Positions 32,202 to 39,641 of a stretch of 39,641 nucleotides of DNA are shown piece after piece. The stretch spans positions 1 through 39,641 of the forward strand of contig JAGBIO010000005.1 of assembly GCA_017934955.1 (NCBI GenBank), given 5' to 3'. Below the pieces are notes generated by a model. That model saw nothing but the letters and a program-made list of their open reading frames with translations, ran no database searches and was not told where the DNA came from. How positions within the stretch are numbered: the stretch's first letter is position 1; the number at the start of each line of letters is the position of its first letter. Source of the DNA: Clostridia bacterium (GTDB lineage Bacteria > Bacillota > Clostridia > TANB77 > RGIG9151). The translations under genes and the position numbers were made by a program.

Positions 32202-33287
32202 ATGAAAAAAACGGTATGTTTGGTGTTGATGCTTTTTATGATGACGACGGTGAGCTTTGCGGGCTTTACCGATGTTCCGGCGGAACATTGGGCACATCCG
32301 TATATTATTAAAATGCAGCAAGCCGGAATTTTAAGCGGTTACTATGACGGTTCGTTTCAGCCGGGTAATAGTATCAGCTTAGGGGAGTTTGCAGCGATTT
32401 TTACAAAGATTTTTGAAATTTCACCGGATGAGGAATCGAATTATTTTGTAGATATTCCGGAAAGCCATTGGGCGAAGGCCTCTGTGGAAGCGATTCGGGA
32501 ATATATTAATCCGTATTATGATTCGGTGGGAGAAGCGCTTGGGATGGATAAGTACTCTTATATGGAGGGCTTAACTCCGGAAATGAAGATGACAAGAGAA
32601 GCGTTTATTTATGCGATTTGCCGTATTTACGGATATGATGAAAGCGGTTATCTGGAAGGCGAAGAAAAGGAGATTTTTGAGGATGCGGATAAAATGCTTT
32701 TTCCGAGGATTGATATGATTGCTTATAAAGCCGGATTGGTTGGCGGAGAGGAGTACAACGGAAAGAAGTATATGCGTCCGGAGCGCTATATTACAAGGGC
32801 AGAGGCATCGAAAGTGTTTTCGGGATTGTTAAAGTACGAAGCAACAAGAGTGAAAAACTCCTACGAGGAAGTTCAACTGGAGAGAGCTTTTACGGAGTTT
32901 ATGGGAGATTTGAAAGAGTGCAATATCGAGGGCTTGACGAAGCGGATTTATGATACGGCGGGAGTTTTGGCGAACGAGAATTTTAAGGTGGAAAATAGTG
33001 CATTAGAAGATTTTGTGAAAACTTATTTGAAGAAGTTTTCTTATACGGTGAAGGAAAAGGGATTTTACAGCTTTAATCGCGGATATTTGACGATTGCATT
33101 TGAGGTGGAGGATATATCGATAGAGGAAATTATACAGTTTGTTTCAGAACATTTTGATGAGGAAGATTTTGAAGAGCGATTGACTGAATTTTTAAAAGAA
33201 CAGCAAATGGGCAAGGAAAAGATAAAAAAGGAAGAAACGATTTGTTTTGCAAAGCAGAATAACAAGTGGAAGATTATGATGAAATAG
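32202..33287 (+). CDS. Secreted SLH-domain protein
   Basis: This 361-residue exported protein is probably held on pyruvylated wall polymer. A signal peptide (MKKTVCLVLMLFMMTTVSFA) is followed directly by SLH modules: FTDVPAEHWAHPYIIKMQQAGILSGY...FQPGNSISLGEFAAIFTKIF (about residues 21-75), a second with VDIPESHWAKASVEAI, and a third with PERYITRAEASKVFSGLL. The C-terminal part (about 225-361) is acidic and has no known domain. The ATG at 32202 has GGAGG upstream; the in-frame ATG at 32169 would hide the signal peptide. The stop TAG overlaps the first G of a palindrome (33287). CsaB upstream would modify its ligand. Confidence 0.92.
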   Translation: MKKTVCLVLMLFMMTTVSFAGFTDVPAEHWAHPYIIKMQQAGILSGYYDGSFQPGNSISLGEFAAIFTKIFEISPDEESNYFVDIPESHWAKASVEAIREYINPYYDSVGEALGMDKYSYMEGLTPEMKMTREAFIYAICRIYGYDESGYLEGEEKEIFEDADKMLFPRIDMIAYKAGLVGGEEYNGKKYMRPERYITRAEASKVFSGLLKYEATRVKNSYEEVQLERAFTEFMGDLKECNIEGLTKRIYDTAGVLANENFKVENSALEDFVKTYLKKFSYTVKEKGFYSFNRGYLTIAFEVEDISIEEIIQFVSEHFDEEDFEERLTEFLKEQQMGKEKIKKEETICFAKQNNKWKIMMK

Positions 33288-33352
33288 GACAGCATAAATG
33301 CTGTCCGTACAGAAGCGGTAGAAATATGCCATGGACAGCATGAATGCTGTCC
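33287..33352. repeat. Two palindromes between the SLH gene and hemW
   Basis: AGCAT-class palindromes at 33287-33306 and 33333-33352, each followed by CGTACAGAAGCGGTAGAAA, so a 46-bp tandem pair. Confidence 0.86.
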
Positions 33353-33386
33353 GTACAGAAGCGGTAGAAACAGGGTAGGGATTTCA

Positions 33387-34487
33387 ATGAAAAATTTAGC
33401 AATTTATCTACATATTCCTTTTTGCAAAAAAAAATGCAAATATTGTGATTTTAATTCTTATGCCGGCAAGCAGGAGCTCGTGGATGACTACATGAGAGCT
33501 TTAGTTGGCGAGATTTTATCTTATGCGAAAGCGGCGAACGATTATCTGGTGACATCGGTGTACTTCGGGGGAGGTACGCCTTCTTTTATTGAGGCGAAGA
33601 ACATTGCGGATGTTATGACGGTGTTAAGGGAGAATTATTGCTTCTCGATTTCGCCGGAAGTGACTGTTGAGGCGAATCCAGGGACGATTTCTGCAGAAAA
33701 GTTGCAGAGGTATCGTGAGGCAGGAATCAATCGTTTGAGTTTCGGGGTACAGGCGGTGCAGGATGAAATATTGAAGGAAATCGGAAGAATTCATAGATTT
33801 GCAGATGTGGAAAAAGGATATTTTGAGGCAAGAAAAGCGGGTTTTGAAAACATTAGTTTCGATTTGATGTTTGGACTTCCGAAACAGACGTTAAAAGATG
33901 TAGAGGAGAGTCTTGAAGTCTTTATTGCTTTAGGACCGGAGCATATTTCGGCGTATTCGTTAAAGGTGGAGGAACATACGGTTTTCGGAAGATTGCAGAA
34001 GGAGAAGAAGCTGATTTTGCCTTCTGAAGAGGAAGAACGGGAAATGTATTATTTGGTGAAGAAGAGACTAAAGTCGGCGGGTTATCGGCAATATGAGATT
34101 TCCAATTTTGCAAAGGAAGGTCGAGAGTCGCAGCATAATCTTGCCTATTGGAAACGAACGGATTATTTTGGTTTCGGTGCCGGGGCGGCGTCGTGTTTTG
34201 AAAATTGCAGATGTTCCAATGAGGAAAGTTTAGAGGGATACATAGAAAAGGAAGAGAAGAAAGTTTATGAAGAAAAATTGACGAAGGAAGTGATTCATTC
34301 CGAGACAATTATTCTCGGCCTGCGTTTAATGGAGGGTGTTCAAAAGGAGTTATTTTTTACCGAAAAGGAAAAGGCGGCGGTGAAAAAGTTGATGAACTAC
34401 GGATTGCTGCAGGAAGACAACGAGAGAATTTCGCTTACCGAAAGAGGTTTGGATTTGGCAAATCAAGTCTTTGTGGAGTTTATTTGA
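33387..34487 (+). CDS. hemW: HemW-like radical SAM protein
   Basis: This 366-residue protein resembles coproporphyrinogen III oxidase but by family knowledge is the heme chaperone HemW. The radical SAM motif CKKKCKYC in LHIPFCKKKCKYCDF also has the extra Phe-Cys-type context of HemW. SVYFGGGTPSF, VEANPGT, GINRLSFGVQAVQD and the HNLAYWKRTDYFGFGAGAASCF segment follow. The C-terminal HemN domain is present. It lacks the catalytic extensions of HemN. Ribosome binding site AGGG, modest. Confidence 0.93.
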   Translation: MKNLAIYLHIPFCKKKCKYCDFNSYAGKQELVDDYMRALVGEILSYAKAANDYLVTSVYFGGGTPSFIEAKNIADVMTVLRENYCFSISPEVTVEANPGTISAEKLQRYREAGINRLSFGVQAVQDEILKEIGRIHRFADVEKGYFEARKAGFENISFDLMFGLPKQTLKDVEESLEVFIALGPEHISAYSLKVEEHTVFGRLQKEKKLILPSEEEEREMYYLVKKRLKSAGYRQYEISNFAKEGRESQHNLAYWKRTDYFGFGAGAASCFENCRCSNEESLEGYIEKEEKKVYEEKLTKEVIHSETIILGLRLMEGVQKELFFTEKEKAAVKKLMNYGLLQEDNERISLTERGLDLANQVFVEFI

Positions 34488-34564
34488 AATCCACTATTCC
34501 TTTTCAAATGGGTTAAGAAAAATTGCTTTTTTTGCGATATTTATTATGGAAAGGAAGCGATGAG

Positions 34565-35251
34565 TTGAAATTAAAGGCGTTGTTGAAGGAAACTTTATTG
34601 GGAATTTTGCCGATTTTGTTGATTATTACGTTACTTCAGTTTACGATTGTTCCGGTTTCGGCGGAGTTATATGTTCGATTTTTATATTGTACCGTTTTTG
34701 TGGTAGTTGGGTTAACATTATTTTTGTTTGGGATTGATATTGGGTTTATTAAAATTGGAGGGCATTTGGGACATGCTTTGGTGAAGTCAGGGCATTTGCG
34801 CCTTATTTTGCTTTTTGCGGTGATTTTGGGGTTTAGTGTAACATTACTGGAACCGGATATTCAAGTATTTAGCGCACAGGCGGCGGAATTAATTGAGGGT
34901 GTGGATGGAATGCAGTTGGCGAGCGTGATTGCGCTTGGCGTTGGAATATATGTGTCGGTTGCGTTTTTACGAATTTTCTTGAAAATTAAGATTAAGTACA
35001 TTTTATTGTTTGGTTATTCACTCGCGTTTTTATTGATTCCGTTTTGCAAGCCGGATCTTTCTTATATTGCTTTTGATGCGGGAGGAGCGACAACGGGAGC
35101 GCTTACTGTTCCGTTTTTGCTTTCACTTGCGGCGGGAGTTTCTTCGATGATTTCTAAGAAACCGTCGACATCGAGCGCGTTTGGAATGATTGGAATTGCT
35201 TCAATCGGCCCTATTTTGAGTGTATTGATTATGGGGGTGATTGCGAAATGA
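34565..35251 (+). CDS. DUF1538 family membrane protein, first copy
   Basis: This protein of about 228 residues has six or so membrane helices and is the first of two tandem DUF1538 half-proteins. Family signatures are LFLFGIDIGFIKIG, a VTLLEPDIQVFSAQA turn, and the membrane motif IAFDAGGATTGALTVPFLLSLAAG. A TTG start at 34565 is preferred: AAGGAAG lies 7 nt upstream and the N-terminus then aligns with that of the next gene. An ATG at 34523 lacks a binding site. Many DUF1538 proteins carry both halves in one chain, so the two products may form a heterodimer. Likely a transporter; substrate unknown. Confidence 0.88.
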   Translation: MKLKALLKETLLGILPILLIITLLQFTIVPVSAELYVRFLYCTVFVVVGLTLFLFGIDIGFIKIGGHLGHALVKSGHLRLILLFAVILGFSVTLLEPDIQVFSAQAAELIEGVDGMQLASVIALGVGIYVSVAFLRIFLKIKIKYILLFGYSLAFLLIPFCKPDLSYIAFDAGGATTGALTVPFLLSLAAGVSSMISKKPSTSSAFGMIGIASIGPILSVLIMGVIAK

Positions 35252-35982
35252 TAGAAGTACTTCAAGAGATAGCGAAGGAGTGCGCGATTTCAATTTTACC
35301 GTTGATAGTGACTTTTTTGCTGTTTCAAATTTTTTCTTTGAAATTGAGGGCTCGTGAGTTGATTCGAATTTTTATCGGGGTTTTGATTTCTTTTACCGGT
35401 TTGGTGTTATTATTGTTTGGATTGGATTATGGCTATGTTCCTTTGGCAAGGGAAGTTGGTATGAAAATTGCGGGATTGTCATATTCTTATATTATTCTTC
35501 CGATTGGGTTTTTATTGGGGTTTGTGATGACGAAGGTGGAGCCTTCGGTGAAGGTGTTGGTTTCGGATATTGATCGTGAGACTAATGGAGCGATTCCAAA
35601 GAAGCTGATGGAGAATACTTTGGCGCTTGGTGTTGGATTGTCTTTGATGATTGCGATGTTGAAGATTTTATGCAATCTTTCTTTATGGTATTTTTTGATA
35701 CCGGGTTATGTGATTTGTTTGTTGTTGGCTTTTGTTTCAGACGAGCGTTTTACTTCGATTGCGTTTGATGCAGGTGGTGTAACGACAGGGGTTATGACGA
35801 CGACTTTTTTGCTTTCGATGGCGTTAGGGTTGGCGGATGGAAGGTCTGCGACAAGTTCTGTTGCCGATGGATTTGGTTTGATTGCGCTTGTTGCGATGAC
35901 GCCGATTATTATGGTGATGTTGTTAGGAAAGATTTATGATAGAAAGGCGAAAAAGGAGGAAGAGAAGTATGTGGAAAAATAA
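35248..35982 (+). CDS. DUF1538 family membrane protein, second copy
   Basis: This 244-residue paralogue overlaps the first copy by 4 bp (ATGA), so translation is coupled. It repeats the same signatures: LLLFGLDYGYVPLA, TKVEPSVKVLVSDID and IAFDAGGVTTGVMTTTFLLSMALG. It ends in a basic cytoplasmic tail (GKIYDRKAKKEEEKYVEK). The P-II gene starts inside its 3' end. The DAGG-x-TTG motif in both halves suggests a symmetric substrate path, an inference. Confidence 0.9.
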   Translation: MIEVLQEIAKECAISILPLIVTFLLFQIFSLKLRARELIRIFIGVLISFTGLVLLLFGLDYGYVPLAREVGMKIAGLSYSYIILPIGFLLGFVMTKVEPSVKVLVSDIDRETNGAIPKKLMENTLALGVGLSLMIAMLKILCNLSLWYFLIPGYVICLLLAFVSDERFTSIAFDAGGVTTGVMTTTFLLSMALGLADGRSATSSVADGFGLIALVAMTPIIMVMLLGKIYDRKAKKEEEKYVEK

Positions 35983-36295
35983 GAGTGAATATGATTTGAT
36001 TGTAACAATCGTAGAAAAAGGAAATGCGGAGGATGTGATTGAGTTTTCAAAAAAGGGTGGCGCGGAAGGTGGTACCATTTTAACCGGCAGAGGTGCCGGA
36101 ATTCATGATACGACGAAGATTTTGGGGATTTTGATTGAACCGGAAAAAGAGGTTGTTCTGACCTTAATTGAGAAGGCAAAGACAGAGCAAGTTTTGGAGG
36201 AAATTCATAAGGGAATGGAGCTGGATAAACCGGGACATGGTATTGCCTTTGTGGTGGATGTTCCGAAGGTAGTTGGAATTACGCATGAGACGTAG
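35969..36295 (+). CDS. P-II family regulatory protein
   Basis: This 108-residue protein has the P-II (GlnB/GlnK) fold pattern: EYDLIVTIVEKGNAEDVIEFSKKGGAEGGTILTGRG forms the first beta-alpha-beta and the start of the T-loop. The second half ends KPGHGIAFVVDVPKVVGI, matching the B-loop and last strand. The T-loop is short and lacks the uridylylated Tyr context of GlnB. The ATG at 35969 follows AAAAGGAGG and overlaps the DUF1538 gene by 14 bp. By analogy with AmtB-GlnK and SbtA-SbtB it probably gates the DUF1538 membrane proteins in response to a nucleotide or metabolite. Confidence 0.9.
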   Translation: MWKNKSEYDLIVTIVEKGNAEDVIEFSKKGGAEGGTILTGRGAGIHDTTKILGILIEPEKEVVLTLIEKAKTEQVLEEIHKGMELDKPGHGIAFVVDVPKVVGITHET

Positions 36296-36370
36296 CTTAT
36301 ATGGTCCGTGAAAAATAGAGAAAAGCCGGATTTGCGGGAAATAATATAATTTATAAGCTCAGGGACTTTT

Positions 36371-36410
36371 AAAATTTCGCATTGGGGACGTTTTCGGTGC
36401 GAAATTTTTT
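36371..36410 (+). terminator. Terminator after the DUF1538-P-II operon
   Basis: AAAATTTCGCA (36371-36381) and TGCGAAATTTT (36398-36408) form a perfect stem followed by T residues. Confidence 0.8.
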
Positions 36411-36448
36411 GCTCTTTTTAAACTCGTAAATAATTTTATATAAATTTA

Positions 36449-36476
36449 TTGACAAATTATTAAAATGTGGTAGAAT
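36449..36476 (+). promoter_or_regulatory. Promoter of the RHH protein gene
   Basis: A perfect TTGACA (36449-36454) and TAGAAT (36471-36476) with a TG extended -10, 16 bp apart, 20 bp before the start codon. No separate promoter was found for clpB, so it may serve both. Confidence 0.75.
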
Positions 36477-36496
36477 TAAATCAGTGAGGTGATGAA

Positions 36497-37165
36497 ATGG
36501 GAAAGAGTGTATATAGTTTGGTGTTGATTGATGAGTTGGTGGAGGCGATTGATCGGGAGGCTTATTTTAAGAATACAAATCGTTCGAATTTGATTAATCA
36601 GATATTGGCGGAACATTTTTCGATTGTGACTCCGGAGAAGCGGATGCGGGATATTTTTCGGATTGTGGAGGAGGAAGTGAATCGGGAGAATGATTTTAAG
36701 GTAAAATCGCAGTTGTCGGATGCGGTGATGATGCTGCAGAGTGCTTTGAAGTATAAATACAATCCTACCATTCGTTACGGAATCGAGTTGTATCGTGAGT
36801 CGGATGAAATTGTGGGGGAGTTGAAAGTTTCCTTTAGAACGCAAAATAAGAATTTGATTGCGGATATCAGTAATTTTTTCTTAATTTGGGCGAATATGGA
36901 GAAGAAGTATATCGAGAAGTATTTTCCGGATAAAAAGATTGTGTTTCAGATTAAAGATGGAAAGCTATTCCGGAAGTTTATTTTGCCCCGCGAGGAGAAA
37001 AATCGGACGAGTGAGATGATTGGAAAGGCGATTATAGCATATATTGAGAGCTTAGATAAGATTATTAAGATTTATTTTGAGTATATTGATGAGCCGGAAA
37101 TCGCACAACGAAAGATGGAGAAGGCTTACGTGGATTATTTAAATAGCGAGGCGATTATTGTGTAG
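36497..37165 (+). CDS. Ribbon-helix-helix domain protein of unknown function (222 aa)
   Basis: The first 45 residues ([37 protein letters not shown]) fit a ribbon-helix-helix DNA-binding domain: one strand, then two helices with NRSNLIN at the turn. The remaining 175 residues are alpha/beta with no known motif ([26 protein letters not shown]). This is much longer than CopG-type antitoxins and no toxin gene is adjacent, so a transcription factor with a sensing or oligomerisation domain is more likely. Ribosome binding site GAGGTGATG at good spacing. Confidence 0.82.
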   Translation: MGKSVYSLVLIDELVEAIDREAYFKNTNRSNLINQILAEHFSIVTPEKRMRDIFRIVEEEVNRENDFKVKSQLSDAVMMLQSALKYKYNPTIRYGIELYRESDEIVGELKVSFRTQNKNLIADISNFFLIWANMEKKYIEKYFPDKKIVFQIKDGKLFRKFILPREEKNRTSEMIGKAIIAYIESLDKIIKIYFEYIDEPEIAQRKMEKAYVDYLNSEAIIV

Positions 37166-37169
37166 TAGT

Positions 37170-37382
37170 GGACAGCATGAATGCTGTCCGTACGAGAGTG
37201 AGGAGAAAGCAGCTAATGGACACAATGAATTGTGTCCGTACGGGAGTGAGGAGAAAGCAGCTGATGGACACAATGAATTGTGTCCGTACGGGAATGAGGA
37301 GAAAGCAGCTGATGGACACAATGAATTGTGTCCGTACGGAAATGAGGAGAAAGTGACTGTAGGGACACAATTTATTGTGTCC
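37170..37382. repeat. 48-bp tandem palindrome array upstream of clpB
   Basis: Palindromes start at 37170 (AGCAT class) and at 37218, 37266, 37314 and 37363 (CACAAT class). The spacer CGTACGGGAGTGAGGAGAAA with GCAGCTGAT is kept in the first units. The array ends 8 bp before the clpB ribosome binding site (GGAGG). Confidence 0.88.
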
Positions 37383-37403
37383 GGTAATAAGGAGGGATTG
37401 ATT

Positions 37404-39641
37404 ATGAATGAAAATAAATTGACGCAACGGTCAATGGAGATTATTCAACAGGCACATAATTTGGCGGTAGAGAATCAAAATGTGCAGATTGAACAGGAAC
37501 ATTTATTGGTTGCTCTTTTGGAGCAGGAAAATGGGTTGATTCCGGAGTTATGCAAAAAAGCGGGAATCGATTTGGATGAATTTAAGAGAGCGGCGAAAGA
37601 GGAAGTGGAAAGACTTCCGGGGGTGAGTGGTCCGGGAAGAGAGGCGAATAAAGTTTATGTTTCGCAGGATGTGGATCGTGCTTTGACAGAGGCGGAAAAC
37701 ATTGCGAAAAATATGAAGGATGAGTATGTTTCGGTGGAACATATTATGCTTGGTTTGATGGAAAAGCCGAATAGTCATCTAAAGGAATTGTTCCAAAAAT
37801 TCCGTGTGAATAAAAATGACTTTTTGAAAGTGTTAATGTCGGTTCGAGGAAATACGAGGGTGACAAATGAGAATCCGGAGGATACCTATAATGTATTGGA
37901 GAAATATGGTTCGGAATTGGTGGAATTGGCGAGAAAGCAGAAGTTGGATCCGGTAATCGGACGTGACGAAGAGATTCGTAACGTGATTCGGATTTTGTCG
38001 AGAAAGACGAAGAATAATCCGGTTTTAATTGGGGAACCGGGTGTCGGTAAGACGGCGATTGCGGAAGGTTTGGCACTTCGAATTGTGCGGGGAGATGTAC
38101 CGGAGAATTTGAAGAATAGGAAGATCTTTTCGTTGGATATGGGTTCTTTGATTGCGGGTGCGAAGTACCGTGGTGAGTTTGAGGAACGTTTAAAGGCGGT
38201 TTTACAGGAAATTAAGAAGAGCGATGGGGAAATCATTCTCTTTATTGATGAGTTGCATACGATTGTCGGTGCCGGTAAGACGGAGGGCGCGATGGACGCC
38301 GGTAACTTATTAAAGCCGTTATTGGCGCGTGGTGAGCTGCATTGTATCGGTGCGACGACGTTGGATGAATATCGGAAGTATATTGAGAAAGACGCGGCGT
38401 TAGAGAGAAGATTCCAGCCGGTAATGGTTGATGAGCCGACGGTGGAGGATACGATTTCGATTTTGCGTGGTATTAAAGAGCGTTATGAAGTATTCCATGG
38501 GGTAAAGATTCAGGACCAGGCTTTGATTACGGCGGCGGTTTTGTCGAATCGTTATATTTCCGACCGTTTTTTGCCGGATAAGGCGATTGACTTGGTGGAT
38601 GAGGCTTGTGCATTGATTCGTACCGAGATGAATTCGATGCCGACGGAGTTGGATGATATTTCGCGTAAGATTATGCAGTTAGAGATTGAGGAAGCAGCTT
38701 TGAAGAAGGAGGACGACAAGCTTTCGAAGGAGCATTTGGAGGAAATTCGTAAAGAGTTGGCAGAACTTCGTTCGAAGTTTCATGAAATGAAGTCGAAGTG
38801 GGAAAATGAGAAGGCGTCGATTGGAAAGGTACAGAAACTACGGGAAGATGTGGAACGTGTAAATGCTGAAATTGAGCTGGCGCAGAGAAATTATGATTTG
38901 AATAAGGCGGCGGAGTTGAAGTACAGTAAGTTGCCGGCGTTGCAGAAGGAGCTTGCGGAGCAGGAGAAGATTGCGGAGGAAGCGGAACACGATACGAAGT
39001 TATTGAGAAATAAAGTGACGGATGAAGAGATTGCGAAGATTGTGGGAAGATGGACCGGAATTCCTGTTAGTAAGCTGATGGAAGGAGAGAAGGAGAAGTT
39101 ATTGAATTTGGAAAATATCTTGCATGAGAGAGTGATTGGGCAGAATGAAGCCGTGAAGAAGGTTGCGGAGGCAATTTTACGTTCGAGAGCGGGTATTCAG
39201 GATCCGAATCGTCCGATTGGTTCTTTCTTGTTCTTGGGACCTACCGGTGTTGGTAAAACCGAGTTGGCGAAAGCTTTGGCAAGTACGTTATTTGATGATG
39301 AGAAGAACATGGTTCGTATTGATATGACCGAGTATATGGAGAAACATTCTGTGGCTCGTTTGATTGGGGCACCTCCGGGATATGTCGGTTATGATGAGGG
39401 CGGTCAGCTGACAGAGGCAGTTCGTAGAAAACCGTATTCGGTTGTTTTGTTTGATGAAGTGGAAAAGGCGCATCCGGATGTGTTTAATGTTTTACTCCAA
39501 GTGTTAGATGACGGAAGAATTACCGATTCGCAGGGTAGGACGGTGGATTTTAAGAATACGATTATTATTTTGACTTCGAATTTGGGTTCTAACTTTATTT
39601 TGGATGGAATTTCGGAAGACGGAGAGATTTCAGAGGAGGCA
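37404..39641 (+). CDS. clpB: ATP-dependent disaggregase ClpB (3' end outside window)
   Basis: The first 746 residues are present, open at the window end; the family is about 860. ClpB with DnaK resolves aggregated proteins. The N-terminal Clp_N repeats (residues 5-145) are complete. AAA-1 has Walker [18 protein letters not shown] and Walker [17 protein letters not shown] long coiled-coil middle domain (about 405-525) separates ClpB from ClpC. AAA-2 has [32 protein letters not shown] and the pore motif [13 protein letters not shown]. Start follows AAGGAGG. No CtsR or CIRCE operator was recognised; the upstream DNA is a palindrome array. Confidence 0.96.
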   Translation, partial: MNENKLTQRSMEIIQQAHNLAVENQNVQIEQEHLLVALLEQENGLIPELCKKAGIDLDEFKRAAKEEVERLPGVSGPGREANKVYVSQDVDRALTEAENIAKNMKDEYVSVEHIMLGLMEKPNSHLKELFQKFRVNKNDFLKVLMSVRGNTRVTNENPEDTYNVLEKYGSELVELARKQKLDPVIGRDEEIRNVIRILSRKTKNNPVLIGEPGVGKTAIAEGLALRIVRGDVPENLKNRKIFSLDMGSLIAGAKYRGEFEERLKAVLQEIKKSDGEIILFIDELHTIVGAGKTEGAMDAGNLLKPLLARGELHCIGATTLDEYRKYIEKDAALERRFQPVMVDEPTVEDTISILRGIKERYEVFHGVKIQDQALITAAVLSNRYISDRFLPDKAIDLVDEACALIRTEMNSMPTELDDISRKIMQLEIEEAALKKEDDKLSKEHLEEIRKELAELRSKFHEMKSKWENEKASIGKVQKLREDVERVNAEIELAQRNYDLNKAAELKYSKLPALQKELAEQEKIAEEAEHDTKLLRNKVTDEEIAKIVGRWTGIPVSKLMEGEKEKLLNLENILHERVIGQNEAVKKVAEAILRSRAGIQDPNRPIGSFLFLGPTGVGKTELAKALASTLFDDEKNMVRIDMTEYMEKHSVARLIGAPPGYVGYDEGGQLTEAVRRKPYSVVLFDEVEKAHPDVFNVLLQVLDDGRITDSQGRTVDFKNTIIILTSNLGSNFILDGISEDGEISEEA

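Noticed and set aside
36497-37165. RHH protein as a type II antitoxin
   Set aside because: It is 222 residues long, has no toxin-like neighbour and is followed only by a repeat array and clpB.
37170-37382. Possible CRISPR array (regular 48-bp period)
   Set aside because: Both palindrome and spacer are repeated; there are no unique spacers and no cas genes.

Overview
The window reads as chromosomal DNA of a low-GC, Gram-positive, anaerobic, endospore-forming bacterium (Bacillota, Clostridia/Tissierellia-like). Signs are a full Firmicutes-type SRP RNA upstream of dnaX-ybaB-recR, spore genes (cwlD, spoVS), a clostridial 2[4Fe-4S] ferredoxin, MecA, and an S-layer-type cell wall set (CsaB, SLH protein). 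No rRNA or tRNA gene, CRISPR array or intact transposase gene was seen.

Layout. 1-830: repeat-rich intergenic DNA holding a candidate type I toxin-antitoxin locus (23-residue hydrophobic peptide at 238-309 on the minus strand; short convergent RNA at about 145-226) and a nested hairpin structure (657-766). 912-3155: ferredoxin, mecA, cwlD, recR. 3274-6760 (minus strand): ybaB, dnaX, an HD-GYP protein, a MITE with an 8-bp target duplication, and the SRP RNA. 7047-8194 (minus): spoVS and ymdB. 8601-10315 (plus): a 40-residue ORF and a 525-residue coiled-coil protein, both unidentified. 10349-11320 (minus): a self-inhibited Fic protein. 11425-25108 (minus): an eleven-gene type IV secretion-like operon driven by a strong promoter at 25160-25188. 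It has three VirB2-like small membrane proteins, PrgI/VirB3, an ATPase-less VirB4-like protein, VirB4, a giant VirB6-like protein, an M23 endopeptidase and three anchored unknowns. No relaxase or VirD4 coupling protein is present. 25421-39641 (plus): a DUF5693 membrane protein, csaB, a WecG/TagA glycosyltransferase, a YitT protein, rarA, an SLH protein, hemW, two DUF1538 membrane proteins with a P-II protein, an RHH protein, and clpB, which runs off the window end.

How they work together. CsaB, WecG/TagA and the SLH protein fit one process: making and pyruvylating the wall polymer that SLH domains bind. The DUF1538 pair plus P-II looks like a membrane transporter with its own signal-transduction regulator. 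SRP RNA, dnaX, ybaB and recR are the classical housekeeping neighbourhood, here with an HD-GYP gene inserted.

The most pervasive oddity is a family of about 40 short intergenic palindromes. They share outer flanks but have several different, arm-covarying cores: ACAGCAT/ATGCTGT, ACACAAT/ATTGTGT, GACG/CGTC and GGCGA/TCGCC. They occur singly, in pairs, in 48-60 bp tandem arrays and inside MITEs, and they form the 3' end of at least one coding region.
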